A stretch of DNA of 64,000 bases from Pseudomonas cyclaminis (GCF_015163715.1 NZ_JADDUM010000066.1:1-64000); one strand, 5' to 3'; numbered from the stretch's first letter, positions 35,157 through 43,769 are shown. Notes: generated by a model from the letters alone, not told the origin. Numbers and translations: made by a program.

Positions 35157-35736
35157 TCCGGCGATCGTATTCAGCCCCGGAGCCCACCGGGGAAACACTG
35201 GGCACCCTTTGTGCGCGGATGCGTGCCAGCAGGTTCCGACCCAGGCCACGACAAGGGTCGGTTGGCGAATCATGGCGCAGTTCAACCAAGTGTTGCGAGG
35301 CGCTTGTCGACTGCGGAGGACCGCCAGAGGTGGCTTTTCTCTTCCACGCCTGGCACCCCGCCAGGCCCACTCTTCACTTTCTTCAATCCAGTGACTGCCA
35401 CCGTATTCCGGCCTTAAAAAAACGGGTGGCAGCGTCTTGACGCTCCCCTTTGACAGGCTTATACAAAGGGCGTGGTTCGCTGTCGTCGACAGCCCAGCCC
35501 AGGTAGCTTGAACCTTCAAGGCTACGCCACGTTCGTGGTGGTTCACCCAAGTGCGATCAGCGTTCGGAAGCTCGCGCGGTTGCCGCTTCAGCGGTGATGA
35601 ATGCCCACTACCCCATGCCTGCGGATCACCACCGCAGACGTTCCTCTACTGCACCGCTATTTCCCCAGACGCATTGTTCTGATCGTCATTGGCTTGCCGG
35701 TGGCGAGTCGCTCATCGCTTGCCTTCACTTTACCCA

Positions 35737-35766
35737 CCCTGACGGAGGCTCACTTCCCCGTCAGGG
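35737..35766 (+). promoter_or_regulatory. Stem-loop in the DUF3577 leader
   Basis: Perfect 9-bp stem (CCCTGACGG / CCGTCAGGG) with a 12-base loop, 40 bp before the DUF3577 ATG. It may affect transcription or translation of that gene, or be the last element of the structured region. Confidence 0.5.
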
Positions 35767-35806
35767 GCTGTGCGTCGCCGTTTTTCCTTGAAACAGGAGA
35801 ACCACC

Positions 35807-36388
35807 ATGGCCTACGCCAACCAATCCCAAGAAGCCACCACTTACTTCAACCTGCACACCGTCGGTATCGGCTACCTCAACCGTGTTCGTGAAGTCCAAG
35901 TTCGCCGCGGCCAACCCTTCATGGCCTGCGATATCGCAGCCCTGCACGGCGCCACCGATGCGGTGGAGTACACCCGCTTCGACTGCAAAGTCGCGGGGGG
36001 TGAAGCTGAACGCTTGATTCGTTTCTACATGGACGCCGTCGAGGCCGAGAAAAAGGTCTTGCTGTCGTTCCGTATTGGCGACCTGTGGATCGATCCGTTT
36101 CTCTACGAGAAAGGCGCTAGACAAGGTCAACCAGGCGCCAGCCTGAAAGGTCGTTTGCTATTCATCGACTGGATCAAGGTCGACGGCACGTTCGAGTACA
36201 AAGCGCCCGCCAGGCAGGAAGCAACAGCACCTGCTGAGCAAGCGCCCACCAGTGAGTCATCCCCACCATCGGCTGATGCCGAAGTTGAGGAGATCGACAA
36301 CCCAAAAGAGACTCGGATTGAACCTGACTCTCCACCCACTCCCCGCACGGCCCGCCGTGATGCCACCCGTACCGTTCAGTCCGCCTGA
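35807..36388 (+). CDS. DUF3577 (STY4534-family) ICE protein
   Basis: 193 residues: TYFNLHTVGIGYLNRVREVQ, RRGQPFMACDIAALHGATD, FDCKVAGGEAERLIRFYMDA, VLLSFRIGDLWIDPFLYEKG, then an acidic proline-rich tail. This matches the DUF3577/STY4534 family of PFGI-1/SPI-7 elements, usually described as replication-associated. ATG at 35807 has CAGGAGA 7 bases upstream. It is followed by a terminator at 36411. Proteins of this kind are often abundant; biochemical role unknown. Confidence 0.85.
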   Translation: MAYANQSQEATTYFNLHTVGIGYLNRVREVQVRRGQPFMACDIAALHGATDAVEYTRFDCKVAGGEAERLIRFYMDAVEAEKKVLLSFRIGDLWIDPFLYEKGARQGQPGASLKGRLLFIDWIKVDGTFEYKAPARQEATAPAEQAPTSESSPPSADAEVEEIDNPKETRIEPDSPPTPRTARRDATRTVQSA

Positions 36389-36410
36389 ACAGTCCACGAT
36401 GTTCCACATC

Positions 36411-36437
36411 AAGGCGCTCCATCGAGCGCCTTTTCTT
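36411..36437 (+). terminator. Rho-independent terminator after DUF3577
   Basis: Perfect 9-bp stem (AAGGCGCTC / GAGCGCCTT) with a CATC loop followed by TTCTT, 22 bp after the DUF3577 stop. Confidence 0.8.
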
Positions 36438-36460
36438 CAATCCGCACAGGAGAACCGACA

Positions 36461-36640
36461 TGGAGTCCTTCTGGCTTTGCGACGACTGCCTGTTCGCTGC
36501 GGCTTATGAGGACCACAGCACGTTATCGCTCTACTACACGACGGATGAAATCGAGAAACGCATCGCCGGTATTCATCTTGCGCTGGTGCGGTTGATGCCC
36601 ATCAGTGCCGACTTCAATCCTTGCACAACAAGAGCATGAA
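36461..36640 (+). pseudogene. Small conserved ICE protein, 3' truncated by a deletion
   Basis: ATG at 36461 after AGGAG gives MESFWLCDDCLFAAAYEDHS and continues YYTTDEIEKRIAGIHLALVR. This start resembles a family of short cysteine-containing ICE proteins (CDDC near the start, usually a second Cys pair near the end). After about 36600 the sequence becomes radC-derived, so the second half and its Cys pair are missing; the frame closes at 36640. Confidence 0.6.
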
Positions 36641-36946
36641 GTTTTCGGTGTGATTTTTCTCGATACCAAGCACCGGGTGCTGGCGTTCGAAGTCCTCTTT
36701 CACGGCAGCATTGATGGCGCCAGCGTTTACCCCCGACAGGTCATTAAGAGATCCATGGCTTATAACGCGGGCGCTGTCATTTTGGTTCACAACCACCCCT
36801 CAGGGTGTACGGAACCCAGCCAGGCAGATCGCCTCTTGACCGCACGGTTAAAGGAGGCCTTGGCCTTGATCGAAGTGCGCGTACTGGACCACTTCATCGT
36901 CGGTGAAGGTCGTCCGCTTTCCCTGGCCGAACATGGCTGGCTTTAA
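36605..36946 (+). pseudogene. radC: RadC/JAB-domain protein, 5' truncated
   Basis: A RadC-type JAB domain: [20 protein letters not shown], the metal motif [16 protein letters not shown] (HxHPSG...S/D) and [18 protein letters not shown] at the end. Plasmid- and ICE-borne RadC proteins usually start with about 50 more residues. These are absent because a deletion has joined the 3' part to the small gene at 36461. A GTG at 36605 is the first possible start and has no good ribosome site. The JAB core is intact, but expression is doubtful. Confidence 0.7.
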
Positions 36947-36953
36947 CCCTCAC

Positions 36954-36971
36954 AGGCGTCTTCGGGCGCCT
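36954..36971 (+). terminator. Short hairpin with TTCG loop after radC
   Basis: A 7-bp stem with one G-T pair (AGGCGTC / GGCGCCT) closed by a TTCG loop, 8 bp after the radC stop and followed by TTGTTCATTTT. Confidence 0.6.
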
Positions 36972-36998
36972 TGTTCATTTTCATTCTGGAGAACCCTC

Positions 36999-37745
36999 AT
37001 GAACCCCACCACCCGCGCCCCAGCACTGCTGGCGGCATTCAACCCATTTGTTCGCGGCTACGACAACCTGCATATCGAACGACTGCTACTGATCACCTAC
37101 GAAGACGACTGCCCTCCCTGCTTTCGCCCCGTACACGACTCACAGGCCCATCTGCCCGACGATGAGCTGCAGCTGTTCCCCTGCCTGTTCAATGACGATT
37201 TCGCCTTGATCAGCGAAGGCCAATTCATTCCGGATGATTTGGATGAACGCTGCCACTCCACCGGCCTGGTGCGCCAAGTGATTTACGCCGTGATGGGCGA
37301 AGTGCTCAACGAGCGGCATCACGTCGGCGACCTGCACTCCCTAGAAGAAGCCCAAGCCATGGTCCATAGTTTGAGCTTCGAAACGGGACACTACAGTCGA
37401 GCCTGGGAAATCAGTACCGCACACCTTCCTGAAGAAACGATGCTGTGTCTGGAGGAGTGGGTCAGTGACTCCGCGCTGAGGCAAACCGGCCTCTTGTTCG
37501 AGCTGTTCGCGTTGCCGGATTACAACGGGATCGGTTGCAAACTGATCGGCACGCCATGGACGGACGAGAACTTGCTGAACATTGAGAGCAATCGTTATTC
37601 GAACTTGAGACAAGAACAACTCGACGCAGGCACACCGGAAGCCTTGGTCAACGTACTGTATTTGGCGGCATTGGCGGATGTGCGATTGTTGATCTTCGAC
37701 CCCGACGCTACCATCTTGGATGGGCTCGCCATTTTCGATGAATAG
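36999..37745 (+). CDS. ICE backbone protein of unknown function
   Basis: 248 residues, acidic, cytoplasmic by appearance: NPFVRGYDNLHIERLLLITY, HLPDDELQLFPCLFNDDFAL, YAVMGEVLNERHHVGDLHSL, LYLAALADVRLLIFDPDATI. Similar proteins occur between radC and pilL in related elements, but I recognise no named domain. Start 36999 has CTGGAG 8 bases upstream; the earlier frame from 36903 overlaps radC and is not supported. Confidence 0.6.
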   Translation: MNPTTRAPALLAAFNPFVRGYDNLHIERLLLITYEDDCPPCFRPVHDSQAHLPDDELQLFPCLFNDDFALISEGQFIPDDLDERCHSTGLVRQVIYAVMGEVLNERHHVGDLHSLEEAQAMVHSLSFETGHYSRAWEISTAHLPEETMLCLEEWVSDSALRQTGLLFELFALPDYNGIGCKLIGTPWTDENLLNIESNRYSNLRQEQLDAGTPEALVNVLYLAALADVRLLIFDPDATILDGLAIFDE

Positions 37746-37806
37746 CAACGTGTTCAGCGTTAACACGACCCACCTTGAATCAACTTTCTCACTGAATCGC
37801 TCCTTC

Positions 37807-37844
37807 ACCTCATGTCAGGTTCTGCACTGAATCTGACATGAGGT
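37807..37844 (+). promoter_or_regulatory. Perfect 12-bp hairpin covering the pilL ribosome site
   Basis: ACCTCATGTCAG (37807-37818) pairs exactly with CTGACATGAGGT (37833-37844), and the stem can extend through G-T and TTC/GAA pairs in the loop. The 3' arm contains the AGG used for the pilL ATG at 37852, so the folded mRNA would hide it. It may equally be a DNA operator. Confidence 0.6.
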
Positions 37845-37851
37845 ATTCTCC

Positions 37852-38394
37852 ATGGAGCGTTTTTTCACGCCTGTCTGCCTGCTGGGTTTGTTGAACGCCT
37901 GCACCGCGCAAATCCCCAATACATTGCCGCCCCATCCAGCGATCGACAGTGGCTCCAATCGGGTCCAACGCTCGAGAAGCACAGTCGAAGAAAGCCATCC
38001 GGCAGAACTCCGCTATGGCCGTTATACGCTGGTCAGCACCGAACCCACTACGGAACAACGCGATCTTCTCGCCCAAATCATTGACGTGAGCATCCCGTCC
38101 AGCGTGAGTCCTTCGGTGCAGGATGCGTTGCACTACGTGCTGCTGCGCTCGGGCTATACGCTTTGCCCCGTTACCGCGTCAGTAAAGGTGCTCTTTACCC
38201 GGCCCCTGCCCGCAGCCCATTACCGGCTTGGCCCAATCCCTTTACACAGCGCACTACAACTGCTGGCTGGCCCCGCGTGGCAACTCACGACCGATGAAGT
38301 CAGCCGTTCGGTCTGCTTCGAACAGCAGAAAACGGATGCCGGCGTCGCGCTTATCACACCCGTCTCGCCCATTCAGTCGGAGGCACGCCCATGA
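37852..38394 (+). CDS. pilL: PilL-like N-terminal lipoprotein (PFGI-1-class ICE, TIGR03748)
   Basis: 180 residues with a lipoprotein signal (VCLLGLLNACTAQ, lipidated Cys near residue 16), then the PilL N-terminal domain: LRYGRYTLVSTEPTTEQRDL, LAQIIDVSIPSSVSPSVQDA, LRSGYTLCP, LPAAHYRLGPIPLHSALQLL, GPAWQL. This periplasmic protein belongs to the pilus/secretion part of the conjugation system. It overlaps the next gene by 4 bp. It is not the large secretin-linked PilL of R64. Confidence 0.8.
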   Translation: MERFFTPVCLLGLLNACTAQIPNTLPPHPAIDSGSNRVQRSRSTVEESHPAELRYGRYTLVSTEPTTEQRDLLAQIIDVSIPSSVSPSVQDALHYVLLRSGYTLCPVTASVKVLFTRPLPAAHYRLGPIPLHSALQLLAGPAWQLTTDEVSRSVCFEQQKTDAGVALITPVSPIQSEARP

Positions 38395-39062
38395 AAGCCT
38401 CGACGTTTCAAACCCTCATTATCGGCTTACTTTTCCTAGCGGTCTCCGGGCTGAGCGGTGGTTTGTATAACCAGTATCAACGCATGGCTGAGCTACAGAG
38501 CACGAACACGCAATACCGACAAACCCTGGACACCCTGCAACGTGATTCAAGCGCCCTCAAGGATGCACAGGAAAAACTGCAGTACGCGCTGAAAGACCTG
38601 AAGCAGATGGTCGATTCCGGTGAGCAACAGGCCAATACCCTCGATCCGATGTTGGATCAATGGGCGCAAGAGATACAGGAACTGCGCGATGGTCTGGCAG
38701 CCCGTGCCACCGAGGTAGACATGACAGCGCTGCGCGCACGCCTTGAGCACGTCGAGCAGCAGCTCCTGGACCTCAAGACCAAGCCATCACCCCCACCGCC
38801 GACTTCATCCGCGACCAAGCCGAAAAAGACGGCTCGCCCAAAACCCGCCCCGATCTCGCCACCGTTCTCAGTGTTGAGTATCGAATCCCGCGGTGGTGAG
38901 CGCTTTCTGGCGGTCGCACCTCATGACAGTCGCTCCCTCATGGATGTTCGGCTGTTACATAGCGGCGAGCAGCTCGGAGCCTGGAGCCTGAAAGTGCTGG
39001 AGCCGAACTCAGCCATCTTCGCGGTGGCCGCTCAGCCAGACCTGACCGTGCAACTCCCTTGA
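38391..39062 (+). CDS. Membrane-anchored coiled-coil conjugation protein
   Basis: 223 residues: one N-terminal membrane anchor (LIIGLLFLAVSGLSGGLYNQ), a long coiled coil to about residue 130 (RMAELQSTNTQYRQTLDTLQ onward), a basic proline-rich linker, and a compact C-terminal domain (FSVLSIESRGGERFLAVAPH, SLKVLEPNSAIFAVAAQPDL). The layout suggests a periplasmic spanning protein of the secretion channel. Located between pilL and TIGR03759 as in related ICEs. No specific function known to me. Confidence 0.65.
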   Translation: MKASTFQTLIIGLLFLAVSGLSGGLYNQYQRMAELQSTNTQYRQTLDTLQRDSSALKDAQEKLQYALKDLKQMVDSGEQQANTLDPMLDQWAQEIQELRDGLAARATEVDMTALRARLEHVEQQLLDLKTKPSPPPPTSSATKPKKTARPKPAPISPPFSVLSIESRGGERFLAVAPHDSRSLMDVRLLHSGEQLGAWSLKVLEPNSAIFAVAAQPDLTVQLP

Positions 39063-39071
39063 GAAGCTATC

Positions 39072-39791
39072 ATGAACAGAGCGCTACTGCCCGCCGTCGT
39101 CTGTCTCGTTTCGCTACTGACCACGGGCGCGGCGATTGGCACCCCCGTCACGACACAGTCACGGATCCAGGACACGCAATCCATTCCCCTGGGGCGCTCT
39201 GACTCTGAACAGGCTGCGATCTGGGGTCTGACTGAGCAGGAGTGGAGGCGCTTCGAACAGATCCAAGCCGGCCCGCGCGGTTTCTGGAGCCCGAACCTCG
39301 ATCCGTTGACCGCACTCGGGGTCGAGGCCCAGACCGACCAGGAACGCCAGCGCTATGCCGAATTACAAGTAGCGCTGGAAGCCAAACGCGCCGAGCGCGA
39401 GTTGGCCTACCAAAACGCTTACACCGCGGCCTGGGCCAAGCTGTTTCCCGGGCTGCTGCCGATCCAGGGCATGACATCCCCGTCCCCCGTCAGCTCATCG
39501 GTCGTGCCGCGCCAAGCCCTGTTTGTGGAGGACCACTGCCCAGCGTGCACCGCCGAAGCACAGCGTCTGCAAAGCAGTGACACGGCGTTCGATATCTACC
39601 TGGTGGGCAGCCAAGGCGAGGATGAACGCGTCCGTAGCTGGGCTCGGCAAGCGGACATCGATCCGGTCATGGTTCAACGCCGGAAGATCACGCTGAACCC
39701 TGACCGTGGCCGCTGGTTCAGTCTGGGGGCCCCGGCACCATTGCCCGCCACGTTCCAGCAGGTGAATGGACAATGGCAGCGCCAAGACTGA
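39072..39791 (+). CDS. TIGR03759-family ICE protein (PFL_4693-like)
   Basis: 239 residues with a signal peptide (LPAVVCLVSLLTTGAAIG). Conserved: WGLTEQEWRRFEQIQAGPRG, FWSPNLDPLTALGVEAQTDQ, ERQRYAELQVALEAKRAERE, and a thioredoxin-like end with FVEDHCPACTAEAQRL (CPAC pair). It is periplasmic and may help folding or disulfide chemistry during channel assembly. The stop overlaps the next start by 19 bp. Confidence 0.8.
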   Translation: MNRALLPAVVCLVSLLTTGAAIGTPVTTQSRIQDTQSIPLGRSDSEQAAIWGLTEQEWRRFEQIQAGPRGFWSPNLDPLTALGVEAQTDQERQRYAELQVALEAKRAERELAYQNAYTAAWAKLFPGLLPIQGMTSPSPVSSSVVPRQALFVEDHCPACTAEAQRLQSSDTAFDIYLVGSQGEDERVRSWARQADIDPVMVQRRKITLNPDRGRWFSLGAPAPLPATFQQVNGQWQRQD

Positions 39792-40321
39792 GCGGTATTG
39801 CGCTCCTGCTGACGGTGCTCCCCGTCCAGGCTGACGAACTTTCGCCTCCGGCCTACCAATTGGCGGCGCATGACGCCGACATCCCTTCTACAGTGCTGTT
39901 CGCGATTGCCCTGCAGGAGAGTGGTATCCGCGTCCGTGGTCGACTGCTGCCCTGGCCGTGGACCCTGAACATCGCCGGAACACCCTACCGCTTCGCCACT
40001 CGCCAGGCCGCCTGTCACGCCTTGCTTCAGGCCCTCGCCCGACATGACGCCAAGCGGGTCGATGCCGGACTCGGCCAAACCAACCTGGGTTATCACGGAC
40101 AACGTTTTTCCAGCCCCTGCGAAGCCCTCGACCCCTACCGAAACCTCGCCGTGACCGCCACGCTGTTGAAGGAGCATCACGCCGCCACCGGTGATTGGGT
40201 GTCAGCTGCCGGACGCTATCACCGCCCGGCAGGAGGAACGCCGGCCGCGCGTTATCGCGCCGGTTTTTCCCGGCAACTCGAGCGGTTGCTGGTCTCCTTC
40301 GAACAGGGCACACCGCCATGA
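39773..40321 (+). CDS. Lytic transglycosylase (SLT domain) of the conjugation system
   Basis: 182 residues with a short signal peptide and an SLT goose-lysozyme-like fold: VLFAIALQESGIRVRGRLLP with the catalytic Glu in QESG, TLNIAGTPYRFATRQAACHA, VDAGLGQTNLGYHGQRF, YRNLAVTATLLKEH and the late Tyr in GRYHRPAGG. It locally opens peptidoglycan for the secretion channel. It overlaps both neighbours. Confidence 0.85.
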   Translation: MAAPRLSGIALLLTVLPVQADELSPPAYQLAAHDADIPSTVLFAIALQESGIRVRGRLLPWPWTLNIAGTPYRFATRQAACHALLQALARHDAKRVDAGLGQTNLGYHGQRFSSPCEALDPYRNLAVTATLLKEHHAATGDWVSAAGRYHRPAGGTPAARYRAGFSRQLERLLVSFEQGTPP

Positions 40322-40833
40322 AACGAATACCCCTTACCTGCTATTTCATCCTGCTCTTGGCACCTTTCGCCCAGCCGAAACTGACCGAAGCCGGGGATCC
40401 GGCCGGCGACGTCACCCAACCCTGTTTCCAAGCCACGTGCCTGCCCATAAATAACAGAGTTCAGGCTGACCGGGCCGTGCCCGCTGACCTGTCCACGTTT
40501 GCCGATGAAACCTGGATACTGCCCGTCCGCAGCTCTCACTTAAGCCCCGGCCAGATCACGTCTCGCTCCCTGAGCATGCCGGGCTTGCGGCCATTTTTCC
40601 TGGTCGGTGAGGATCCCCAATCACTGGCTTGGCTGCGTCAACGTGCGGCTGAACTGGAGGAAATGGGCGCGGCTGGCCTCGCCGTCGAAGTGACCGATAC
40701 TGAAGCCCTGGCCCGGATTCGAGCAGCCGTTCCGGGCATCACCATTTTGCCGGTCAACGGCAACGACATCGCCACCCGTCTGCAGATTGAGCACTACCCC
40801 GTCTTGATCACCGCCACCTCACTGGAACAGTGA
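40318..40833 (+). CDS. TIGR03765-family ICE protein (PFL_4695-like)
   Basis: 171 residues with a signal peptide (LTCYFILLLAPFAQP) and the end typical of this family: FFLVGEDPQSLAWLRQRAAE, LEEMGAAGLAVEVTDTEALA, TRLQIEHYPVLITATSLEQ. Periplasmic partner of the coupling/secretion machinery; it precedes traD by 9 bp. ATG 40318 overlaps the transglycosylase stop. Confidence 0.8.
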   Translation: MKRIPLTCYFILLLAPFAQPKLTEAGDPAGDVTQPCFQATCLPINNRVQADRAVPADLSTFADETWILPVRSSHLSPGQITSRSLSMPGLRPFFLVGEDPQSLAWLRQRAAELEEMGAAGLAVEVTDTEALARIRAAVPGITILPVNGNDIATRLQIEHYPVLITATSLEQ

Positions 40834-40842
40834 GTCCAGGTC

Positions 40843-42948
40843 ATGGCCGAGCATGCGATGGAATCCAAGCTCCGGCCAGCGGTGGAGCTGTACACCGTAG
40901 CGATCTGCATCGCGGCCGCGGTGCTGTGCGTGTACTCACCCTGGGCGGTGGCCCTGTCACCCGAGATCGGTCTGGTTGCCGCGCTGGCCTATTCCTTGTT
41001 CGGCCTGATCCGGCTGCGACAAGCCTGGGAGGTGCTGCGCTATCGGCGCAATATCCGTCGGCTGCCCCGCTACGAACTGACCAGCCGACAGATTCCGGTC
41101 AGCCGCAAACGTCTGTTCATGGGGCGCGGCTTTCGCTGGACCCGCCTGCACACCCAGCGCTTGGTCGAGGCTCAGGATCCGGCGGTCGCTCACTATGTCG
41201 ACCAACCGACCCGTTACCGCCTGGCCCGTGGACTCGAACGGCGCTTGGAGCATGCACCGTTTCCGCTCTCTACATTGGCCCGTATCACCGCCTGGGACAG
41301 TGCCTTCAATCCGTTGCGCCCTTTGCCCCCGGTCGGTGGCTCGCCGCTGTTGCATGGGGTCGAGCCCGACGAAACGGAAGTCAGTCTGCCGCTGGGCGAA
41401 CGGGTCGGACACACCCTGGTGCTCGGCACGACCCGTGTCGGCAAGACGCGACTTGCCGAGGTGTACATCACCCAGGACATTCACCGCGTCGAACACGAGG
41501 TGGTCATCGTCTTCGATCCGAAGGGCGATGCCGACTTGCTCAAACGGATGTACGTTGAAGCCAAACGCGCTGGTCGAGAAAAGGAGGTCTATGTTTTCCA
41601 TCTGGGCTGGCCGGAGATCTCCGCGCGCTACAACGCCGTGGGACGTTTCGGACGTATTTCGGAAGTGGCGTCGCGCATCGCCGGACAGCTCAGTGGTGAA
41701 GGTAATTCTGCGGCCTTTCGTGAGTTCGCCTGGCGCTTCGTCAATATCATTGCCCGGGCTTTGATCGAGTTGGGCCGGCGCCCAGACTACCTGCAGATCC
41801 AGCGACATGTGGTCAACATCGACGCACTGTTTATCGAATACGCCCAGCAGTTTTTCGCCAAGACCGACCCGAAGGCGTGGGAAGTGATCGTCCAGCTTGA
41901 AGGCAAGCTCACCGAGAAGAACATTCCCCGGCATATGATCGGGCGCGAAAAGCGTGTGGTGGCCATCGAGCAGTACCTAGCGGTGAAGCGGGTATTTGAT
42001 CCGGTAATGGACGGACTGCGTTCGGCGGTACGATATGACCGTACTTACTTCGACAAAATCGTTGCCTCGCTACTGCCGCTGCTGGAGAAACTCACCACCG
42101 GCAAGACCGCCCAACTGCTGGCCCCCAACTACACCGACCTGAATGACCCGCGGCCGATCTTCGACTGGATGCAGATCATCCGAAAACGCGGCATCGTCTA
42201 CATCGGCCTGGATGCACTGACCGACGCCGAGGTGGCTGCCGCTGTGGGCAACTCCATGTTCGCCGATTTGGTCTCGGTCGCGGGGCACATCTACAAACAT
42301 GGCATCGACCATGGCCTGCCCGCATCGGGCAGGAGCAGCGTCAAGTTACCGATCAACCTGCACGCCGACGAGTTCAACGAGTTGATGGGCGATGAATTCA
42401 TCCCGCTGATCAATAAGGGGGGCGGTGCCGGTATCCAGGTAACCGCCTACACCCAGACCCTCAGCGATATCGAAGCACGTATCGGCAACCGCGCCAAAGC
42501 TGGCCAGGTTATTGGTAACTTCAACACCCTGCAGATGCTGCGGGTGCGCGAAACTGCGACCGCAGAACTGCTCACCCAGCAGTTGCCCAAGGTTAACGTG
42601 CTGACCAAAACCCTGGTCTCGGGCGCCACCGACACCTCCGATCCGGAGGCCAACACGGACTTCACGTCCTCCTCGCAGGACCGCATCAGTAGCACCAGCG
42701 TGCCGTTGATCGAACCGGCTCACATCGTCAGTTTGCCCAAGGGGCAAATGTTCTCCTTCCAGGCGGGGGGGCAGCTCTGGAAAGTTCGTATGCCTTTGCC
42801 AAAACCCTCCAATGACGATGCCATGCCCAAAGACCTGCAGGAGCTCACCGAGCGAATGCGGGCGGCCTATAACGCGCAGGCGGGGCAATGGTGGACTGCC
42901 AGCGGTGGCGGGCCAACAACTAACTTCGATCTGGATCAGGTCGGGTAG
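40843..42948 (+). CDS. traD: Type IV coupling protein TraD (TIGR03743 type)
   Basis: 701 residues. Two N-terminal membrane segments (LYTVAICIAAAVLCVYSPWA and GLVAALAYSLFGLI), Walker A GTTRVGKTRLAE near 195-205, Walker B VVIVFDPKGDADLL near 220, a long all-alpha region, and a second conserved block LPINLHADEFNELMGDEFIP with the RecA-like catalytic Glu. It is the hexameric ATPase that brings the relaxase-DNA complex to the secretion channel at the inner membrane. Length is normal for the PFGI-1 class. Confidence 0.9.
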   Translation: MAEHAMESKLRPAVELYTVAICIAAAVLCVYSPWAVALSPEIGLVAALAYSLFGLIRLRQAWEVLRYRRNIRRLPRYELTSRQIPVSRKRLFMGRGFRWTRLHTQRLVEAQDPAVAHYVDQPTRYRLARGLERRLEHAPFPLSTLARITAWDSAFNPLRPLPPVGGSPLLHGVEPDETEVSLPLGERVGHTLVLGTTRVGKTRLAEVYITQDIHRVEHEVVIVFDPKGDADLLKRMYVEAKRAGREKEVYVFHLGWPEISARYNAVGRFGRISEVASRIAGQLSGEGNSAAFREFAWRFVNIIARALIELGRRPDYLQIQRHVVNIDALFIEYAQQFFAKTDPKAWEVIVQLEGKLTEKNIPRHMIGREKRVVAIEQYLAVKRVFDPVMDGLRSAVRYDRTYFDKIVASLLPLLEKLTTGKTAQLLAPNYTDLNDPRPIFDWMQIIRKRGIVYIGLDALTDAEVAAAVGNSMFADLVSVAGHIYKHGIDHGLPASGRSSVKLPINLHADEFNELMGDEFIPLINKGGGAGIQVTAYTQTLSDIEARIGNRAKAGQVIGNFNTLQMLRVRETATAELLTQQLPKVNVLTKTLVSGATDTSDPEANTDFTSSSQDRISSTSVPLIEPAHIVSLPKGQMFSFQAGGQLWKVRMPLPKPSNDDAMPKDLQELTERMRAAYNAQAGQWWTASGGGPTTNFDLDQVG

Positions 42949-43037
42949 CCCGCCCCGCCACAGGTTTCGATTCAGTAAAAACCGATCCAGAAGGCGTCGT
43001 GCCCACATCAGCTCTGCAGCACGCAATGGAGTGAACT

Positions 43038-43769
43038 ATGGCGACTACCGCCCAGAACACGCCGCCACAACCCATCCAGCGCCCAGGGCTGATAATCTCG
43101 GCGATCAGCCTGGTCCTGCGCATCATCGGTTTGCTGATTGCCTCGTTGTTATTCTCGATCCTCATCGAGTTCGTCGGCCTGCTGCTGTTCTGGGGTGATC
43201 AGGGCTGGCGACATAGTCAGGCCATGCTAACCAAGGAGTTAGGCTGGCTCGGCGAGCACTTCAAATCTTCACTTCTCATCCAACAGCCTAGGCCAACGAT
43301 TGTCCAGTGGCTGGATGTCCTCAATCAGTGGCTGCTGGTCAAGACTGGCTTTGCAGATTTTGCCCAGCAGTCGCGAGTGCCGAGCCAGCACAACGGCTTC
43401 TGGAGCTGGACCAATCAGCTCTACGTGAGTATTGAGGATTTCATGCTGGCGGCGGTGTTTGTGACTTTTACCTTTGTGGTGCGCCTAACCGTTCTGATCC
43501 TGTCCACACCACTATTTTTGTTGGCTTCGTTCACCGGTTTTGTCGATGGCTTGATGCGCCGCGACCTACGCAAGTTTGGCGCTGGACGGGAAAGCAGCTT
43601 TGTTTATCACCGCGTCAAGCGAGCAGTGGTGCCACTGTTAGTCGTGCCCTGGATCATTTACTTATCTATCCCCTTTTCGCTTAACCCTATGGCTGTGTTT
43701 TTGCCTTGCGCCGTGTTACTTGGAGTGACAATGGCGATCTCCGCAGCAACATTCAAAAAATATCTTTGA
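43038..43769 (+). CDS. TIGR03747-family ICE membrane protein (DUF4400)
   Basis: 243 residues with four or five membrane segments (VLRIIGLLIASLLFSILIEF, FMLAAVFVTFTFVVRLTVLI, VVPLLVVPWIIYLSIPFSLN, MAVFLPCAVLLGVTMAIS) and the family stretch SFTGFVDGLMRRDLRKFGAG. It follows traD in PFGI-1-class elements. After this gene the backbone is interrupted by the 14.8-kb cargo block and resumes at 58607. Confidence 0.85.
   Translation: MATTAQNTPPQPIQRPGLIISAISLVLRIIGLLIASLLFSILIEFVGLLLFWGDQGWRHSQAMLTKELGWLGEHFKSSLLIQQPRPTIVQWLDVLNQWLLVKTGFADFAQQSRVPSQHNGFWSWTNQLYVSIEDFMLAAVFVTFTFVVRLTVLILSTPLFLLASFTGFVDGLMRRDLRKFGAGRESSFVYHRVKRAVVPLLVVPWIIYLSIPFSLNPMAVFLPCAVLLGVTMAISAATFKKYL

Larger units (their letters stand above)
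34902..35806. other. 900-bp gene-free, stem-loop-rich region
   Basis: No convincing gene on either strand. At least a dozen perfect or near-perfect stems follow one another: 35112-35156 (20-bp arms, two mismatches, 5-base loop), 35175-35192, 35236-35261, 35348-35366, 35395-35432, 35431-35444, 35446-35470, 35479-35493, 35503-35525 (one bulge), 35527-35538, 35583-35594, 35619-35637 and 35737-35766 (9-bp arms). The stems differ in sequence, so this is not a repeat array. Possible roles are a structured RNA, a single-strand replication origin, or a transfer origin. It lies directly upstream of the DUF3577 gene. Confidence 0.7.

Noticed and set aside
35046..35546. 166-codon open frame on the minus strand in the gene-free region
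   Set aside because: It covers many inverted repeats, has no ribosome site and no recognisable fold; high-GC DNA often gives such frames.
34902..35806. CRISPR array or REP cluster
   Set aside because: The stems are different sequences with no regular repeat-spacer spacing.
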